DNA of 64,000 nucleotides, taken from contig CM077645.1 of assembly GCA_039707465.1 (NCBI GenBank), positions 140,511,503 to 140,575,502 on the forward strand. The letters are read 5' to 3'. Every line of letters begins with the position of its first letter. The first letter of the stretch is position 1. The stretch comes from Rhabdophis nuchalis. Lineage: Eukaryota; Chordata; Lepidosauria; Squamata; Natricidae. Shown piece after piece: positions 24,045-35,804 of this stretch. Below the pieces are notes generated by a model. That model worked only from the letters and a program-made list of their open reading frames with translations, had not been told where the DNA came from and did no database searches. The translations under genes were made by a program, and so were the position numbers.

Positions 24045-24902
24045 TCATCTGGTGGATCGGGTACGCAATTTGGGCGTCCTTCTAGATGCCCGGCTGTCAA
24101 TGGATGACCATGTGACAGCCGTGGCAAGGGGGGCGTTCCACCAGGTTCACCTGGTGCGCCAATTGCATCCCCTATTGGACCGGGACGCCCTTCGCACAAT
24201 CACTCATGCGCTTGTGACGTCCCGGCTAGACTACTGCAACACTCTCTACATGGGGTTCCCCTTGAGATGCACCCGAAGGCTGCAGTTGGTTCAGAATGCA
24301 GCCACGCGGGCAGTTTCGGGAGTCTCTAGATACTCCCACGTAACACCTCTCCTGCGCGGGCTGCACTGGCTGCCTGTGGCTTTTCGGGTGCGTTTCAAGG
24401 TGTTGATTATCACCTTCAAAGCGCTCCATGGCACAGGACCTAGTTATTTGCGGGATCGTATCCTGCCCCACACATCCCTTCGGCCGATTCGCTCACACAG
24501 AGAGGGACTTCTCCGGGTGCTGTCCACTAGGCTGTGCCAGTGGGCGACGCCCAGGGGAAGGGCCTTTTCTGTGGCGGGTCCGACCCTCTGGAATGACCTT
24601 CCCCCTGACATTAGAACGACCACGGATCTCCGCTCCTTCCGCCAGAAACTCAAAACCCACTTGTTTCATCTAGCCGGCCTGGCCTAATTCCAGCTTTCCC
24701 ACCTCAGTTTGTATTTTTAAATTTTGTGATTTGGTTTTAAGGTTAAGTTTTTAATTTTTATAAATTTGTACAGGGGTTTATTTAATTCGATTTTAGTTAT
24801 ATGTATGTTGATTGTATGGTTTTAATTTGTACCTGTACACCGCCCCGAGTCCCTTCGGGGAGAGGGGGCGGTCTAGAAGTCCAATAAATAAATAAATAAA
24901 TA
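24045..24902 (+). pseudogene. L2-type LINE 3' end, open C-terminal frame
   Basis: The frame ending at 24687 is open for over 210 codons. It encodes VRNLGVLLDARLSMDDHV, LDYCNTLYMG, RLQLVQNAATRAV, LHWLPV, then IRSHREGLL and TPRGRAFSV, ending LFHLAGLA. This is the region after the reverse transcriptase palm in L2 ORF2. The 3' UTR ends GTACACCGCCCCGAGTCCC and GGGGGCGGTCTAGAAG, followed by an AAAT tail. The lack of stops suggests a younger copy than the L2s at 22362 and 42185. 5'-truncated and inactive. Confidence 0.85.
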
Positions 24903-24904
24903 TC

Positions 24905-25690
24905 AAAGTGCTTTTTAGAAGAAAAAAAGGATTTTTATAAAAGTTGGGATGGTTAAAGGACAGAACTATATCAACATCTGATAGGTTTCTGAATGCTTCC
25001 TTTTAGGAAATGAAAACCTGTGAAGGGCAGGAGATTGGAAAACACATGATGTTCTCACTAAGTCATCATAGACGTTATTGCTTAAGAAACCTTATCTACT
25101 GGGTATTTGCAGGGGGAGGTTCAAATACTTTCAATTTGTTAACATGAACTGTGAGTTTTGTTGATATGTGTGTATGATTGGTTACTTTCTGGTCATGGAC
25201 CATAATAAGATATCTGATCTTACTGAAGCATAGAGGTTACAATGTCACAGCAGTAGAAATGGTGAGAAGACACAGTAACATATTTTCCCTTTGCACAAAT
25301 ATGATAGATTTCCCATGTCCATACTTGGAAACAGTCATTTAGCAAGCTTTGCAGGCTGCAGTCTATTATTGTAAAACCATATCCATTTTTGTACCTTTTA
25401 TCTCTATTTTAAATTTTAATAAAAGGGGGGAAAGAATGGCATGTATTCCCTAAACTGACAATCTATGCTGTGTTAGCAGTATGCTAAAAAACAATTTTTA
25501 CTTAGTATATTTTTAGACAATAAACTTAGTAAGGATGAAGTCACTAATAAAATGTGCTATTGGAACATCTCCAAGTCTTATGCTAATCTTCACCCTCTGA
25601 AAAAATAGTAACAGACTCCAGACATTTTGAATCTTCATGCATACCTTATAACCTACAGCAGGAAGGTGATATGCAGCAGCCGTATGGCTC
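24905..25690. other. Unassigned stretch
   Basis: No gene or repeat recognised. Confidence 0.5.
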
Positions 25691-25691
25691 T

Positions 25692-26033
25692 AGGTAAAGG
25701 TTCCCTTCGCACATATTGTGCTAGTCGTTCCCAACTCTAGGAGGCGGTACTCATCTTAATTTCAAAGCTGAAGAGCCAGCACTGTCTAAAGATGTCTCCA
25801 GGGTCATGTGGCCGGCATGACTAAATGCCGAAGTTGCACAGAATATTGTTACCTTCTCACCAAAGGTTGTCCCTGTTTTTCTATTTGCATTTTTACATGA
25901 TTTTGAAGTGCTAAGTTGGCAGAATCTGGGACAAGTAACGGGAGCTCACTCCATTTTGCGGCACTAGGGATTCGAACCACTGAACTGCCAACCTTTCTGA
26001 TCAACAAGCTCAGAGTCTTAGCCACTGAGCCAC
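25692..26033 (-). mobile_element. Sauria SINE, near full length
   Basis: On the minus strand a tRNA-like head has box A (TGGCTCAGTGGCTAAGA) and box B (GGTTCGAATCCC; plus strand 25967-25978). The Sauria body follows (GAGCTCCCGTTACTTGTCCC, AAAAATGCAAATAGAAAAAC, CATGCCGGCCACATGACCC). The BovB-like 3' end (GGGAACGACTAGCACA) closes with AACCTTTACCTA. Sauria SINEs are squamate-specific, which supports the host assignment. A second, interrupted copy lies at 50882-52622. Confidence 0.85.
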
Positions 26034-26084
26034 TTATAGGCTCTAGCTCTGCTGTTATTTCAAGGATTCCTAATAGATACTTAT

Positions 26085-26225
26085 ACATATACATATATGT
26101 ATGTAAGTGTGTATGTATGTGTTTGTATGGTAGACAGACAGACAGACAGACAGACATGCAGTAGAGATAGATAGATTGATAGATTGACAGACAGAGACAG
26201 AGACAGACAGACAGACACAGAGTTA
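26085..26225. repeat. ATGT/AGAC/GATA compound microsatellite
   Basis: TATG-type units, then AGAC units (from about 26133), then GATAGATT and further AGAC units. Confidence 0.85.
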
Positions 26226-26229
26226 GTGT

Positions 26230-27370
26230 CAATAGGGTCAACACAATGGTTCTTCATTTTTTCTTTCACATGAACTTTGATGGAGATTTTGATAAATAAA
26301 TTAAAGTACAGAGCATAGACTATTTAATAAAATATATTAGAATGCTGACCAATAACATACATACATGCATGTTTTTTAATCAAAAAATGAAATACTTGTT
26401 ATATATTTATATTTACATATATTTTATACCTTACATTGAGATTTTATATACTTTATATATTAAATATTGATGCATTTAAAAGTACCAATCACTGTTGTTC
26501 AGTTATCTCTCCCTTCCCCTCTGTTTCCTGCATGTTGTCTTTATATATTAGTTATACAAAACTGACAACTGCAAGATGGATCAGCAATTACATGTTTGCA
26601 GAGCTCACTTGAGAGCTGGACTTAACAGCATCATCATATTCCTTGATTCAGAAGGATTCTATGATTTGCTCTCCACAGAAGCTTCCTGTCACTCAGTTTT
26701 TCTTTTAATTCTTCTCATTCTTCAGAGACTAAACTTTTCTTTTGCTTGTCACTCATACATTTTAGGCTTCTTTAAACCTCAGACTCTATCTCACTCTCCA
26801 ACTTCTCTGTTATTGAAGATTAACTTATTTTCTGGACCACATGCTAGTGAAAAGACAGGGAATGCTTGTTCTTCAGGGCTAAAATGAGGCATTAACCAAC
26901 ACACAATGAGTGCTCTTTCAAACAGCAACCCTCCATTTCCTTTTTACTTCCCTAGCTATTGCTGGCTGAACAGGAGTGTAACGCAAAATGTAATGGAAAT
27001 AATGCACATATTATTACATTATTAGCTGGGTAGAAGCTGATATCCTTTTAGGTATATTAACATTCATTTACCATGCCACATTTTTTTGTATGTTTCTGGT
27101 ATTACATGATTTGGGAACAGAAGCATGATTTGCCAAATTGTCTCTTGCTGAGATCATTTAAAAGGGCAGGCTGGTTTGATTTTAGCTTGAAGCTATTTCA
27201 TATACTTTCTGTGTGAGGCCTTTCTCTAAATACAATATCATGATGATAGGATTGGAACAGATAATAAAAAAGTAACCATGGTGTGGACATTTTTAATTGG
27301 CCCAGATTTCTAGGATTAAGTTTAGCTTTCTTCAATCTGATGTCTTCTTCTAGTATGCTGAAATACCAGT
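26230..27370. other. Unassigned stretch
   Basis: A 103-codon frame at 26576-26887 has no recognisable motif. Nothing else supported. Confidence 0.5.
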
Positions 27371-27375
27371 GCTAG

Positions 27376-27514
27376 ACACTGTTTCTTAAACTTGGCATTT
27401 TATGATATGCGGACTTTAGTTCCCAGAATTTGCCAGCCAGCATTGTTGGCTGGAGAATTGTGGGAGTCCACACATCTTAAAGAGGCCAAAATAGAGAAAA
27501 GCACTATGCCAGGT
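27376..27514. mobile_element. Palindromic hAT-like MITE
   Basis: The left half (CACTGTTTCTTAAACTTGGC, GGACTTTAGTTCCCAGAAT, GCCAGCCAGCA) and the right half (TTGGCTGGAGAATTGTGGGAG, CACATCTTAAAGAGGCCAAA) form one long imperfect palindrome. It resembles a common reptile MITE that folds on itself. No TSD seen. Confidence 0.6.
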
Positions 27515-27829
27515 CTGACACACTAATCTGGAAGGCAACATGTTGGTGATGGGTTAAAGTTGAACCTTGGCTGACAAGTACTTGAAAATGCAGTGGTCTC
27601 TAATTTGATTCATTACTAAAAAAGAAAAGAGATGAGATTTATTAGCAAATAGCAAATCATGGCATGCATATAGCAGTTGGTCTTCATATAATGCTCTGTA
27701 AGGTGAGGAAGACATTAGCAAGAGTCTTTTATTACTTTTAATTTCTGATCAGGAGAAGAAATATAACAGATTTGGCAATACTAATCTGATTTTTCTAAAT
27801 CATCTAGTAATCAGCTTGTTATGTTAGAT

Positions 27830-28082
27830 CAGGGGTGTCAAACTCTATTTCATTGAGGGCCACATCAGGATTGTGTTTGACCTCAGGGGGCTGGGTGGGC
27901 ATAGCCAGATCAACATCTCTTGTGTCAAGGGCACCTTTGGTGGCTCAGACGGGGCTGGGGGGATCCTCCTGTAAATGGAGCTCGGTTTTTGCTGGCAGAG
28001 GCACCGCACCCTGGTCCTTTGCTGTTTCCAGGGCACCTTGCAACCTCGATTTGGCCTGCGGGCCTTGAGTTTCACACCCCCA
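27830..28082. mobile_element. hAT MITE with intact TSD
   Basis: The left end CAGGGGTGTCAAACTC and right end GAGTTTCACACCCCCA are inverted. TGTTAGAT is duplicated on both sides (27822-27829 and 28083-28090), the 8-bp signature of hAT insertion. Short frames inside are not genes. Confidence 0.85.
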
Positions 28083-28090
28083 TGTTAGAT

Positions 28091-28595
28091 TACCAATTTA
28101 AGGTATTCAGATTTTTTCCTAATTTTAAGCTACTTTGAACAATACATATAAAATATTTTCACAAAGAAGTAAATGTTGTTAAAGACATATTTATTTTAGG
28201 GCATATTTCTCTTTCAATGCATGCAAGGGATTTTCAAATGATGGTTGCAATTTACCTAATGACCAAAGTGTTAGGTAAAGATACTGTGTTTGTCAGGTTT
28301 CCATTTTCTACCTGATCAGGAAATCCTATGGGGAAATATAAGGTTGTTATAAGGTAGGTAAAAAGTGGCAGGGTACTAGGGGGAATATTATATGATTAAT
28401 CTCTTCTAATAATTAAGATGTTGTTGTCTTGTCGAAAATATCCCTTAAAGAAATAGTGAATTACACCAACAGAAAAGGCTTAGGGAATACAAGGAAGCAT
28501 ATGCCAATGCCTCAGTGAGCAGTCTTTGATTAAATTGCCACATGTGTAACACAAGCAAACTCATGGTGCCTCCTGACTTTATAAACTATTCATAT
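28091..28595. other. Unassigned stretch
   Basis: No gene or repeat recognised. Confidence 0.5.
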
Positions 28596-28597
28596 TA

Positions 28598-28740
28598 TAT
28601 GGCAGCAGCCCCAACTATTTTGGCACCAGGGACTGGTTTCGTAGAAGACATTTTTTTCTTTTTCTTTTTTTTTTGGAAAGAATTTTTTTTTTTTTTAATA
28701 AAACAAAGATACAAAAAAGATACAAAAAGATACAAAAGGC
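28598..28740. mobile_element. hAT-like terminal fragment plus A/T-rich tail
   Basis: AGCCCCAACTATTTTGGCACC and AGGGACTGGTTTCGTAGAAG resemble the first part of a hAT-Charlie-type MITE. A T-run and three GATACAAAAA units follow. No right end found. Confidence 0.35.
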
Positions 28741-30765
28741 CTTGGATTAATCCCTGACATTTTGAGGCAGGAAGCTCAGGAAATTCCTGTTCAGAACTCA
28801 CAAAATTGAACTCGATGAGGCAGTGATTCTATCTTGTTCCTAAATTCCATTGATTATGAGGGCTGAGAATCAGCCTTTCTTCTTGCAATGTACAGCTAAC
28901 AGTCTCAGAGACTGTCTTAAAAGGTTAGTAAGTCAACTTGTCAAAATACAGAAGTTGTGAACAGCATCATTGGCTTGTGTTTGCAAGTAGCCTCAGGTTC
29001 CATCAGATGCATTATTTTATTATTTGGTAGAGATCAAACAACCTTGAACTCATTTCAAGAATCTGAATTAAAAGTCTGATTTAAAAGATGAAAAGCAGCA
29101 AAATAATAATTTAAGGTTAGCTGTTTTGGGTGACACCTAATGGCTGATTTATGGTACTGTGTCTGGGTCCAAATAAAAATTGCCCTGTGCACATATTAAA
29201 AGTATACTCCTAACCATCTCTTTCTATGCTATACAAACTAAAAAAAGTATTAGGAAATGCTGGCCCAAACAACAATACTTCTCCTTCTTTTCTTCCTTCT
29301 TTAAAAAAGTAATGCCATATAATTTCAAATTAACAATATGTTTTCATTGCTGCTGATTTCTTCAGAATGTTGATTAACATAATATACCCTTGCAATTCAA
29401 ATACTGGCGTACATTTTCTGATATCCAACTTTTATCAACAAGGTCAGCCTTCACATTAGGCTGGTGGGGCAACTGTCAAGTGAAATATGCTTGATGATGA
29501 AGAACAATAGACTGAGACCCAGAAGACCATTTTTGGGTTCTCTTTACATCTTTAAATCTCTGAGATGGGCTGAGGGGTTGATATAGCATTATTGCTTGTA
29601 TAAAAGTAAGACCAACTCTCACCCTGCTTGTGTTTTCTTTATAAAACCAGACAATTTCATCTCACAAAAATAAAATATTTTGGCCTTCCTTGAATATACA
29701 AGGAATACAAAGAAAAGATGAAAGATTTTTTCCCCACAGCAGCAGATTCTGAAATGTTTGCTCAGACAATTTGTTTTCAATTTTCCAAATATAGAGCAGA
29801 CCTGTGCATGGTCATAGGAAACAAGTTTCATTTAACAGTGTATAAGTTCCCTGCCAATTGGGGCACGTACATCTTCTGAAGAAGTGGATGTATTTCTGTC
29901 TTTGTATTGCTGCTGCCTGAAGTTCTGCTTTCCAAACTTTGGACAACAAGTATTGACTTCTTTTTGCTTCTCTCTTCCATATTCACCAGTGATAGCAGCA
30001 GCTGCTGAGCTTTTGTTTCTCCTAAAAGCTTGATTGAATAGATGGAAGGACATGATTAAGAAAAATAATCATTTAAGACATTCAGTAATCCTTGCCCCTT
30101 CCTGCCTCAGAATAGGCTTCCTAAACCTGTCACCCCTTCTACAACTTGAAAGTAACCTTAAGCTGATTGTTTGAAGTCTTATGAAAAGGATGGAACTTAT
30201 GCATCTTCTTAAGTGAAGGTCTAAGAACTTTTGTTGTATCAGCAATAGAGTATGTATCTTTCACACAAAACCCTGAACATGTATATGGACACATTTTTGT
30301 AGCATATAACTTCAACCTACAACTACTTGAATTGGCTTGCAAAGAATCCAGACAAAAAAAATCCAGGAAAACAAAACAAATGCTAATTTTTGGTTGCCAC
30401 CAAGTGGTTCTTCAGATATTTGGAGCCCAGTAGTATAGTAGCCTGACCTTATTTCAACAGCTTGCAAAGGCAAATTCCTTTCAACCAACTCACCAACTTT
30501 ATCTCACCTATGACCCCTGTTTTATTCAATTGTGACCCAGTTGGGATCAGGAAAAATTAGTATTACTGATGTTTTTTGTCATATCTGACTGTATGTGCTT
30601 CCTGCTTGGTACTGCTCTTTCAAAGTACTGCCCAATTGCATATTGTTAAGGGATGACAGAAAAGTCTGATTTTCCTTCATTGCAAATAAAATATAAACAT
30701 GAATAAAAAATAGGTGCATCCTTCTCACTATCACTTTAAAGGTGTGTCTTTAATAGCAATCCAGG
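28741..30765. other. Unassigned stretch
   Basis: Two consecutive minus-strand frames (29832-30053 and 29619-29831) are in one phase, separated by a single stop. I recognise no domain in them. Confidence 0.4.
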
Positions 30766-30832
30766 AGGAAGAGGAAGTGGAGGAGGAGGAGGAGGAATGA
30801 GGAGGAGGAGTATGAGGAAGACGGAGGTTGTC
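30766..30832. repeat. GGA-rich purine tract
   Basis: AGGAGG repeats with little pyrimidine, a polypurine tract of about 65 bp. Confidence 0.85.
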
Positions 30833-31960
30833 TGAGTTTACTTGATATAATTTTTATCAGTTACAAAATTTATACTGTTTAGTGCTTGGTAGCTTTGGAT
30901 ACAGTGTATAATGCAATGATCTGCTTTTCCCCCCTCATAAACTACTGCCTACTCTTTTTCAGTCAAAATTCATTTATCTTTGCCAGTTAACCTTTGTGCC
31001 CTATAAATAGAGATCTGTCCAGGTAACAAGAGCATTTGAGCTACTAAGCAAATGGCAAACTTCAGGGATGAATAGGTCACACTTCTGAAGAGAAAATCTT
31101 TTCTCAAAAATGCTGCCAGTGACAGAATACTCATTAAGGTTATGACTGCCCTGTTAGCCAATGAATTTTATATGACATTGTGTGCGTGATCTCTTAAGAA
31201 TAAGTCCTAGAGTTAAAACATTGCTGAGAAGATAATTGCCTAATATCCATTGTTTTTATCAATTGTGTTTTAATCTTGAACTTCAACTACAGAATACCTG
31301 CTTTGCATACAGAAGATAGTGGTCCCATCTGCAGCATCTCCAGGAGGCACTGGTAACACCCCTTTCTGAATCCCATTTTGCACCAAAATATGCTTCTGTG
31401 TGATCTCAGTTTTAATTCTAGTAGTGTTCATAACAGTTATTTCCCTTTTAGGCAGATGTTCAGACTGTACTTTATCATGCCAAATAGAAGGCTAACCCAT
31501 CTTTTGTTTCCACATGTTAGCGCCTCATTATATAAGCATGATTAACTGCATATATATGCATCAAATCTGTCATTCAACAGAAACAGCAGGCATGGCCCAA
31601 TGGAATGAAAAAAAATGTCATAGATGTGCCAAACTCCTTTTTCAATCAATACATTCACACATCTGTCCAGTTGTAGGTCTATTTAATACTTGGCTGAGGT
31701 ACTAACATGGAGAAAACCCCTAGCCTGTTTCAGGCACAAGAGCATACAATATATCAGAAAGTTTCTGGGGCTAATACAAGAAAGGTTCACATTTCCAAGA
31801 TATGAGAGGACAGAATCAAAGTTTCCATTAAGATTATCTTCATGTACAATTGGAAGCTTAGGATTTAAGATAATCAGTGGAATCTTACCAATGTCAACCC
31901 AGACATAAATTCCATGAGGCTAAAATTCCACAATGTTGAGAGCATTTACTCTCAGGGAAG
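30833..31960. other. Unassigned stretch
   Basis: No recognisable gene or repeat. Confidence 0.5.
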
Positions 31961-31964
31961 TGTC

Positions 31965-32180
31965 TATTGAGTCATCCAGGTCATGGTTGTCTCAAAGGTG
32001 CTTTTTCAAGGGGCAACTGGACTTTCTTTGTTTTTCCTTGAAGACATTTCACTTATCATCCAAGGACTGAAGAAGCTTCTTCAATGAGAAGCAAAAATGC
32101 CAAGGAAATCTTCAAGGACAAACAAAGAAAGTCCAGTTGCCTCTTGAAAAAGTACTTTTGAGACACACTTGGGGAAGTTA
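31965..32180. mobile_element. Foldback MITE-like repeat
   Basis: The left arm TGTCTCAAAGGTGCTTTTTC plus GCAACTGGACTTTCTTTG (31988-32050) is complementary to the right arm CAAAGAAAGTCCAGTTGC plus GAAAAAGTACTTTTGAGACA (about 32105-32167). The centre holds GAAGAAGCTTCTTC. No coding capacity. Confidence 0.65.
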
Positions 32181-33005
32181 AATATTCAGTGTGTATCTGA
32201 TCTACCATAATTGCTTTGTTTTAGTGCAACTTGCAAGTTTTGCAATTGGTGGATAAAGTTCAACAGCAAATATCTGAACATGAATAAAATAATATCCTGC
32301 CTACATTTAGTGGGAAGCTAAAGAAATGATTGAGGTTTTTTTAATTCAAATTACATTCCAGTAAGTTTAGTACACCTATAAAATGGGCTAAATTTCTCAG
32401 TCTCTGGATGGTATCATATTTTTGCTATTCCCACCATAGCTGATTTTTTCTTTCTTTCTTCTCCAGTTGGCAAAATGCAAAATCTTTTTTCCCATGGGCT
32501 CTAGTTTAGCAAACCCCAGAATTGCTACAGTACAACCAACATATCTTCTTAAAACTTTTCTATCCAATATCCTCATTCCATTTCTGTAATGCCTTGTAGT
32601 TTCTTAGCCTATTGGAATGGGCTGGGGAGTGAAACAATAAAAAACAGTAAAATGTGAGGTTTAGAAGTACCAAGGTATTATCCTTGTACCCCATCTTTTC
32701 TACAGAAATGTTTGAAATATAACAAATAAAATATATTGATAGCGTGTTCATTTATTCTGCTCATGTCCATTTTGGCGAGCAGAAAAATAAAACCAACGAC
32801 CATTAGCTACTTGATTTTATTTTGTTTTTTTGTTTTTTAAAAGAATGTTTATTTATTTTATTTTTAAACACAACACAAAAATCTTCCACCTTACATGCTA
32901 TAGAAAGTGTATCCATTGATTACAAAATATTTTCAATGTTCATCCAAGTTTCATATTATTTCATATTATTTCAAGTACATTGCATCAACTATATTTATAG
33001 ACATT
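32181..33005. other. Unassigned stretch
   Basis: AT-rich, with T-rich segments near 32820-32870 that may be an old antisense LINE tail. Nothing firm. Confidence 0.45.
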
Positions 33006-33011
33006 ATCCTT

Positions 33012-33495
33012 TTCTTTTTCTTTTTTTTTGAAATAATTTTTATTAGTTTTAACATTTTATAAAGGAAAAGGGGTAGGTAAAATTTTGTAACAATATTTTA
33101 GAGCTTCCACATCAGGGTTGGTGATCGCCTCCGAGTCTTCTTGAGTAAGTTCCATTGAGAAATAAAAAATAGGAAGGGGTACATGCATTTTAAATCATAA
33201 GTTCCATAATCAAAAGTAAAATTTCATACATTCAATTACTTTGTTTCTATTAACATCGATACAGGAATTACCATAGATTAAAAAAAACAAAAAAGTTATT
33301 TTTGTGATCTGAGCCTTTTTGCTATTGTTTCTTTCTCCTCCACCCCACCAGTAGGCGGAGCCGTGGCCCCTCCCGTTCCCATATCGTCATCATCCAGGAT
33401 TGAGGAATGTTTTTTAAGAAAATTCTCCGCCTCTTCCACTGTTTTCATTCTAACTCTTCCTCCCTCCCAGAATACCAGCATTATCCTTTTCATGT
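33012..33495 (-). pseudogene. ORF1-only L1-like element, 5'-truncated copy
   Basis: On the minus strand a 65-codon frame (33296-33493) encodes MLVFWEGGRVRMKTVEEAE and ends AKRLRSQK. It matches the C-terminus of the ORF1 at 38832-39680. A 3' UTR follows directly, ending AAACTAATAAAAATTATTTC and an A-tail (T-run on the plus strand at about 33008-33029). No ORF2 lies between the ORF1 stop and the tail. The 3' UTR is alignable with, but clearly diverged from, that of the 37967-39945 copy. Confidence 0.7.
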
Positions 33496-33499
33496 CTCC

Positions 33500-33982
33500 A
33501 TTCTCACTTAATTATAATTGTATTACACATCCTTCATCTTAAAACCGAATAAAACTTAAAACATAACCACGTGTTGACATCATATTTATTAATTCTACTA
33601 TCCTCCAACATCATTATCCCCTATAACCTATTCTAACCAAACATCATTAATATTTAATAACAAAAAAATTCTAATCTTCCTTTTCAAATCTCTGTTTAAA
33701 ATTTATATCCAGTTTTCCCATATTATACCCATACCTATATAGGTCTTGTTATCCTTATCTCTCCTTTATTTAACTATATTTATTATCATAATTCTTTTTT
33801 ATTAATCTTTGTGTATGACCAAACGATTACTCATCTCCTTTAATAAATGCCATTCAGTATTCATTTCCAATTACTATATATTATAACTATGCATATATGT
33901 ACATTATTATCATTTTAAGTTATTTATCTAACTTTGTCTATTGTCACTAAATTTCCCTAATTTCAACTGGTTTTAAGTTATA
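33500..33982 (-). other. Probable L1-like 3' region
   Basis: A-rich on the minus strand, with frequent stops. It appears to be continuous with the LINE piece at 35805-37424, split by the CR1 insertion between them. Assignment rests on texture and position, not on a motif. Confidence 0.35.
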
Positions 33983-35800
33983 CAATACAATACAATAGCA
34001 GAGTTGGAAGGGACCTTGTAGGTCTTCTAGTCCAACCCCCTGCGTGGGCAGGAACCTTATACCATTTCAGACAAATGGCTATCTAACATCATGTTAAAGA
34101 CTTCCAGGGTTGGGGCATTCACAACTTCTAGAGGCAAGCTGTTCCAGAGGTTAATTGTTCTAACTGTCAGGAAATTTCTCCTTAGTTCTAAGTTGCTTCT
34201 CTCCTTGATTAGTTTCCACCCATTGCTTCTTGTCCTACCCCCAGGTGCCTTGGAGAATAGTTTGACTCCCTCTTCTTTGTGGCACCCTCTGAGATATCGG
34301 AACACTGCTATCATGTCTCCCCTGGTCCTTCTCTTCATCAAACTAGACATACCCAGCTCCTGCAGCCGTTCTTCATATGTTTTAGTCTCCAGTTCCCTAA
34401 TTATCTTGGTTGTTCTTCTCTGCACTCATTCCAGAGTCTCCACGTCTTTTCTACATCGTGGCGACCAAAACTGTATGCAGTATTCCAAGTGTGGCCTTAC
34501 CAAGGCACCATACAGTGGCATTAACACTTCACGTGATCTAGATTCTATCCCTCTGTTTATGCGGCCTAGAACTGTGTTGGCTTTTTTGGCAGCTGCTGCA
34601 CACTGCTGGCTCATATTCAAATGGTTGTCCACTAGGATTCCTAGATCCCTCTCACAGTTGCTACTATTGAGCAAGGTACCACCTATACTGTACTTGTGCA
34701 TTTTGTTTTTCTTGCATATATGTAGGACCTTACTTTTTTCACAATTGAATTTCATTTTATTAGATAGTGCCCAATGTTCAAGTTTGTCTAGATTCTTCTG
34801 TATCTTAAGCCTATCTTCTGGACTGTTGGCTATTCCTGCCAGCTTGGTGTCGTCTGCAAATTTGATGAGTTCCCCATTTATCCCCTCATCCAAATCGTTG
34901 ATGAAGATGTTAAAGAGTACTGGGCCGAAAACAGAGCCTTGGGGGACTCCACTGCATACTTCCTTCCATGTAGATGCAGTTCCATTGAGGACTACACGTT
35001 GAGTGCGGTTGGTCAGCCAGTTGCGAATCCATTTGCTGGTGGTGCTGTCTAACCCACAATTTTCTACTTTATCTAATAGTAGGTTATGGTCTACTTTATC
35101 AAATGCCTTACTGAAGTCCAGGTAAATTATATCAACAGCATTCCTCTGGTCCACTGATTTTGTCACTTTGTCAAAGAATGCAATTAGATTCGTCTGGCAT
35201 GATCTGTTTTTGACAAACCCATGTTGGCTTTTGGCTATTACTTTGTTTGCTTCTAGGTGTTCACTTATTTGTTGTTTAATTATCTTTTCCAGAATCTTTC
35301 CTGGTATTGAGGTCAGGCTGATGGGTCTATAGTTTCCTGGATCTGTTTTTTTTCCTTTTTTGAAGATGGGAACCACATCAGCTCTTTTCCAGTCTTCTGG
35401 CAGTTCCCCGGTACTCCAGGATCTCTGAAAGATATAGTTCAGTGGTTCTGATATCTCGTCTGCCAGTTCCTTCAGAACCCTGGGGTGTAATCCATCCGGT
35501 CCTGGTGATTTGAACTCGTCCAGGGCAGACAGGTGCTCACTTACCATTTTCTTCCCTATTTCAACTTGTGTTCCTAATCTGATTTTTGTGGTGCTATTTT
35601 TGATTGGTTGGACTGTTTTAGCCCTTTGTGTAAAGACAGATGCAAAAAAAGAGTTAAATAGTTCTGCTTTCTCCCTGTTGCTTATCATCTTCTTGCCATT
35701 TTCTCTCAGCAGTGAGTTATTATTTTTTACTTTTTTGGCAAGCCTTTCTTCATTGCGAGCCTTAGCTTTCCTCACTTCGTCTTTACAGGCTCGGGCTAGT
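33983..35800 (-). mobile_element. CR1 LINE, 5'-truncated
   Basis: The 3' end (left side) carries the CR1 signature (AAGGTCCCTTCCAACTCTGC) and ends in a TATTG-type repeat (plus strand TACAATACAATACAAT at about 33977). The body encodes the ORF2 described separately. The 5' end stops just before the conserved VRKAKARNEERLAKK region, the usual outcome of incomplete reverse transcription. It interrupts an older L1-like segment. Confidence 0.9.
34057..35775 (-). pseudogene. CR1 ORF2 reverse transcriptase, one nonsense codon
   Basis: One frame runs through 449 codons, a TGA, then 122 more (34057-34425). It covers the reverse transcriptase: [60 protein letters not shown], and the catalytic FADDTKLAG. 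The CR1 C-terminus follows (LGILVDNHLNMSQQCAAAA, LEYCIQFWSP, ELRRNFLTVRTINLWNSLP). The TGA follows VETLE, where family members have Arg, consistent with CGA-to-TGA CpG decay. The N-terminal endonuclease is missing. It would act as the target-primed reverse transcriptase of CR1 if complete. This copy is dead but young-looking. Confidence 0.9.
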
Positions 35801-35804
35801 TAAC

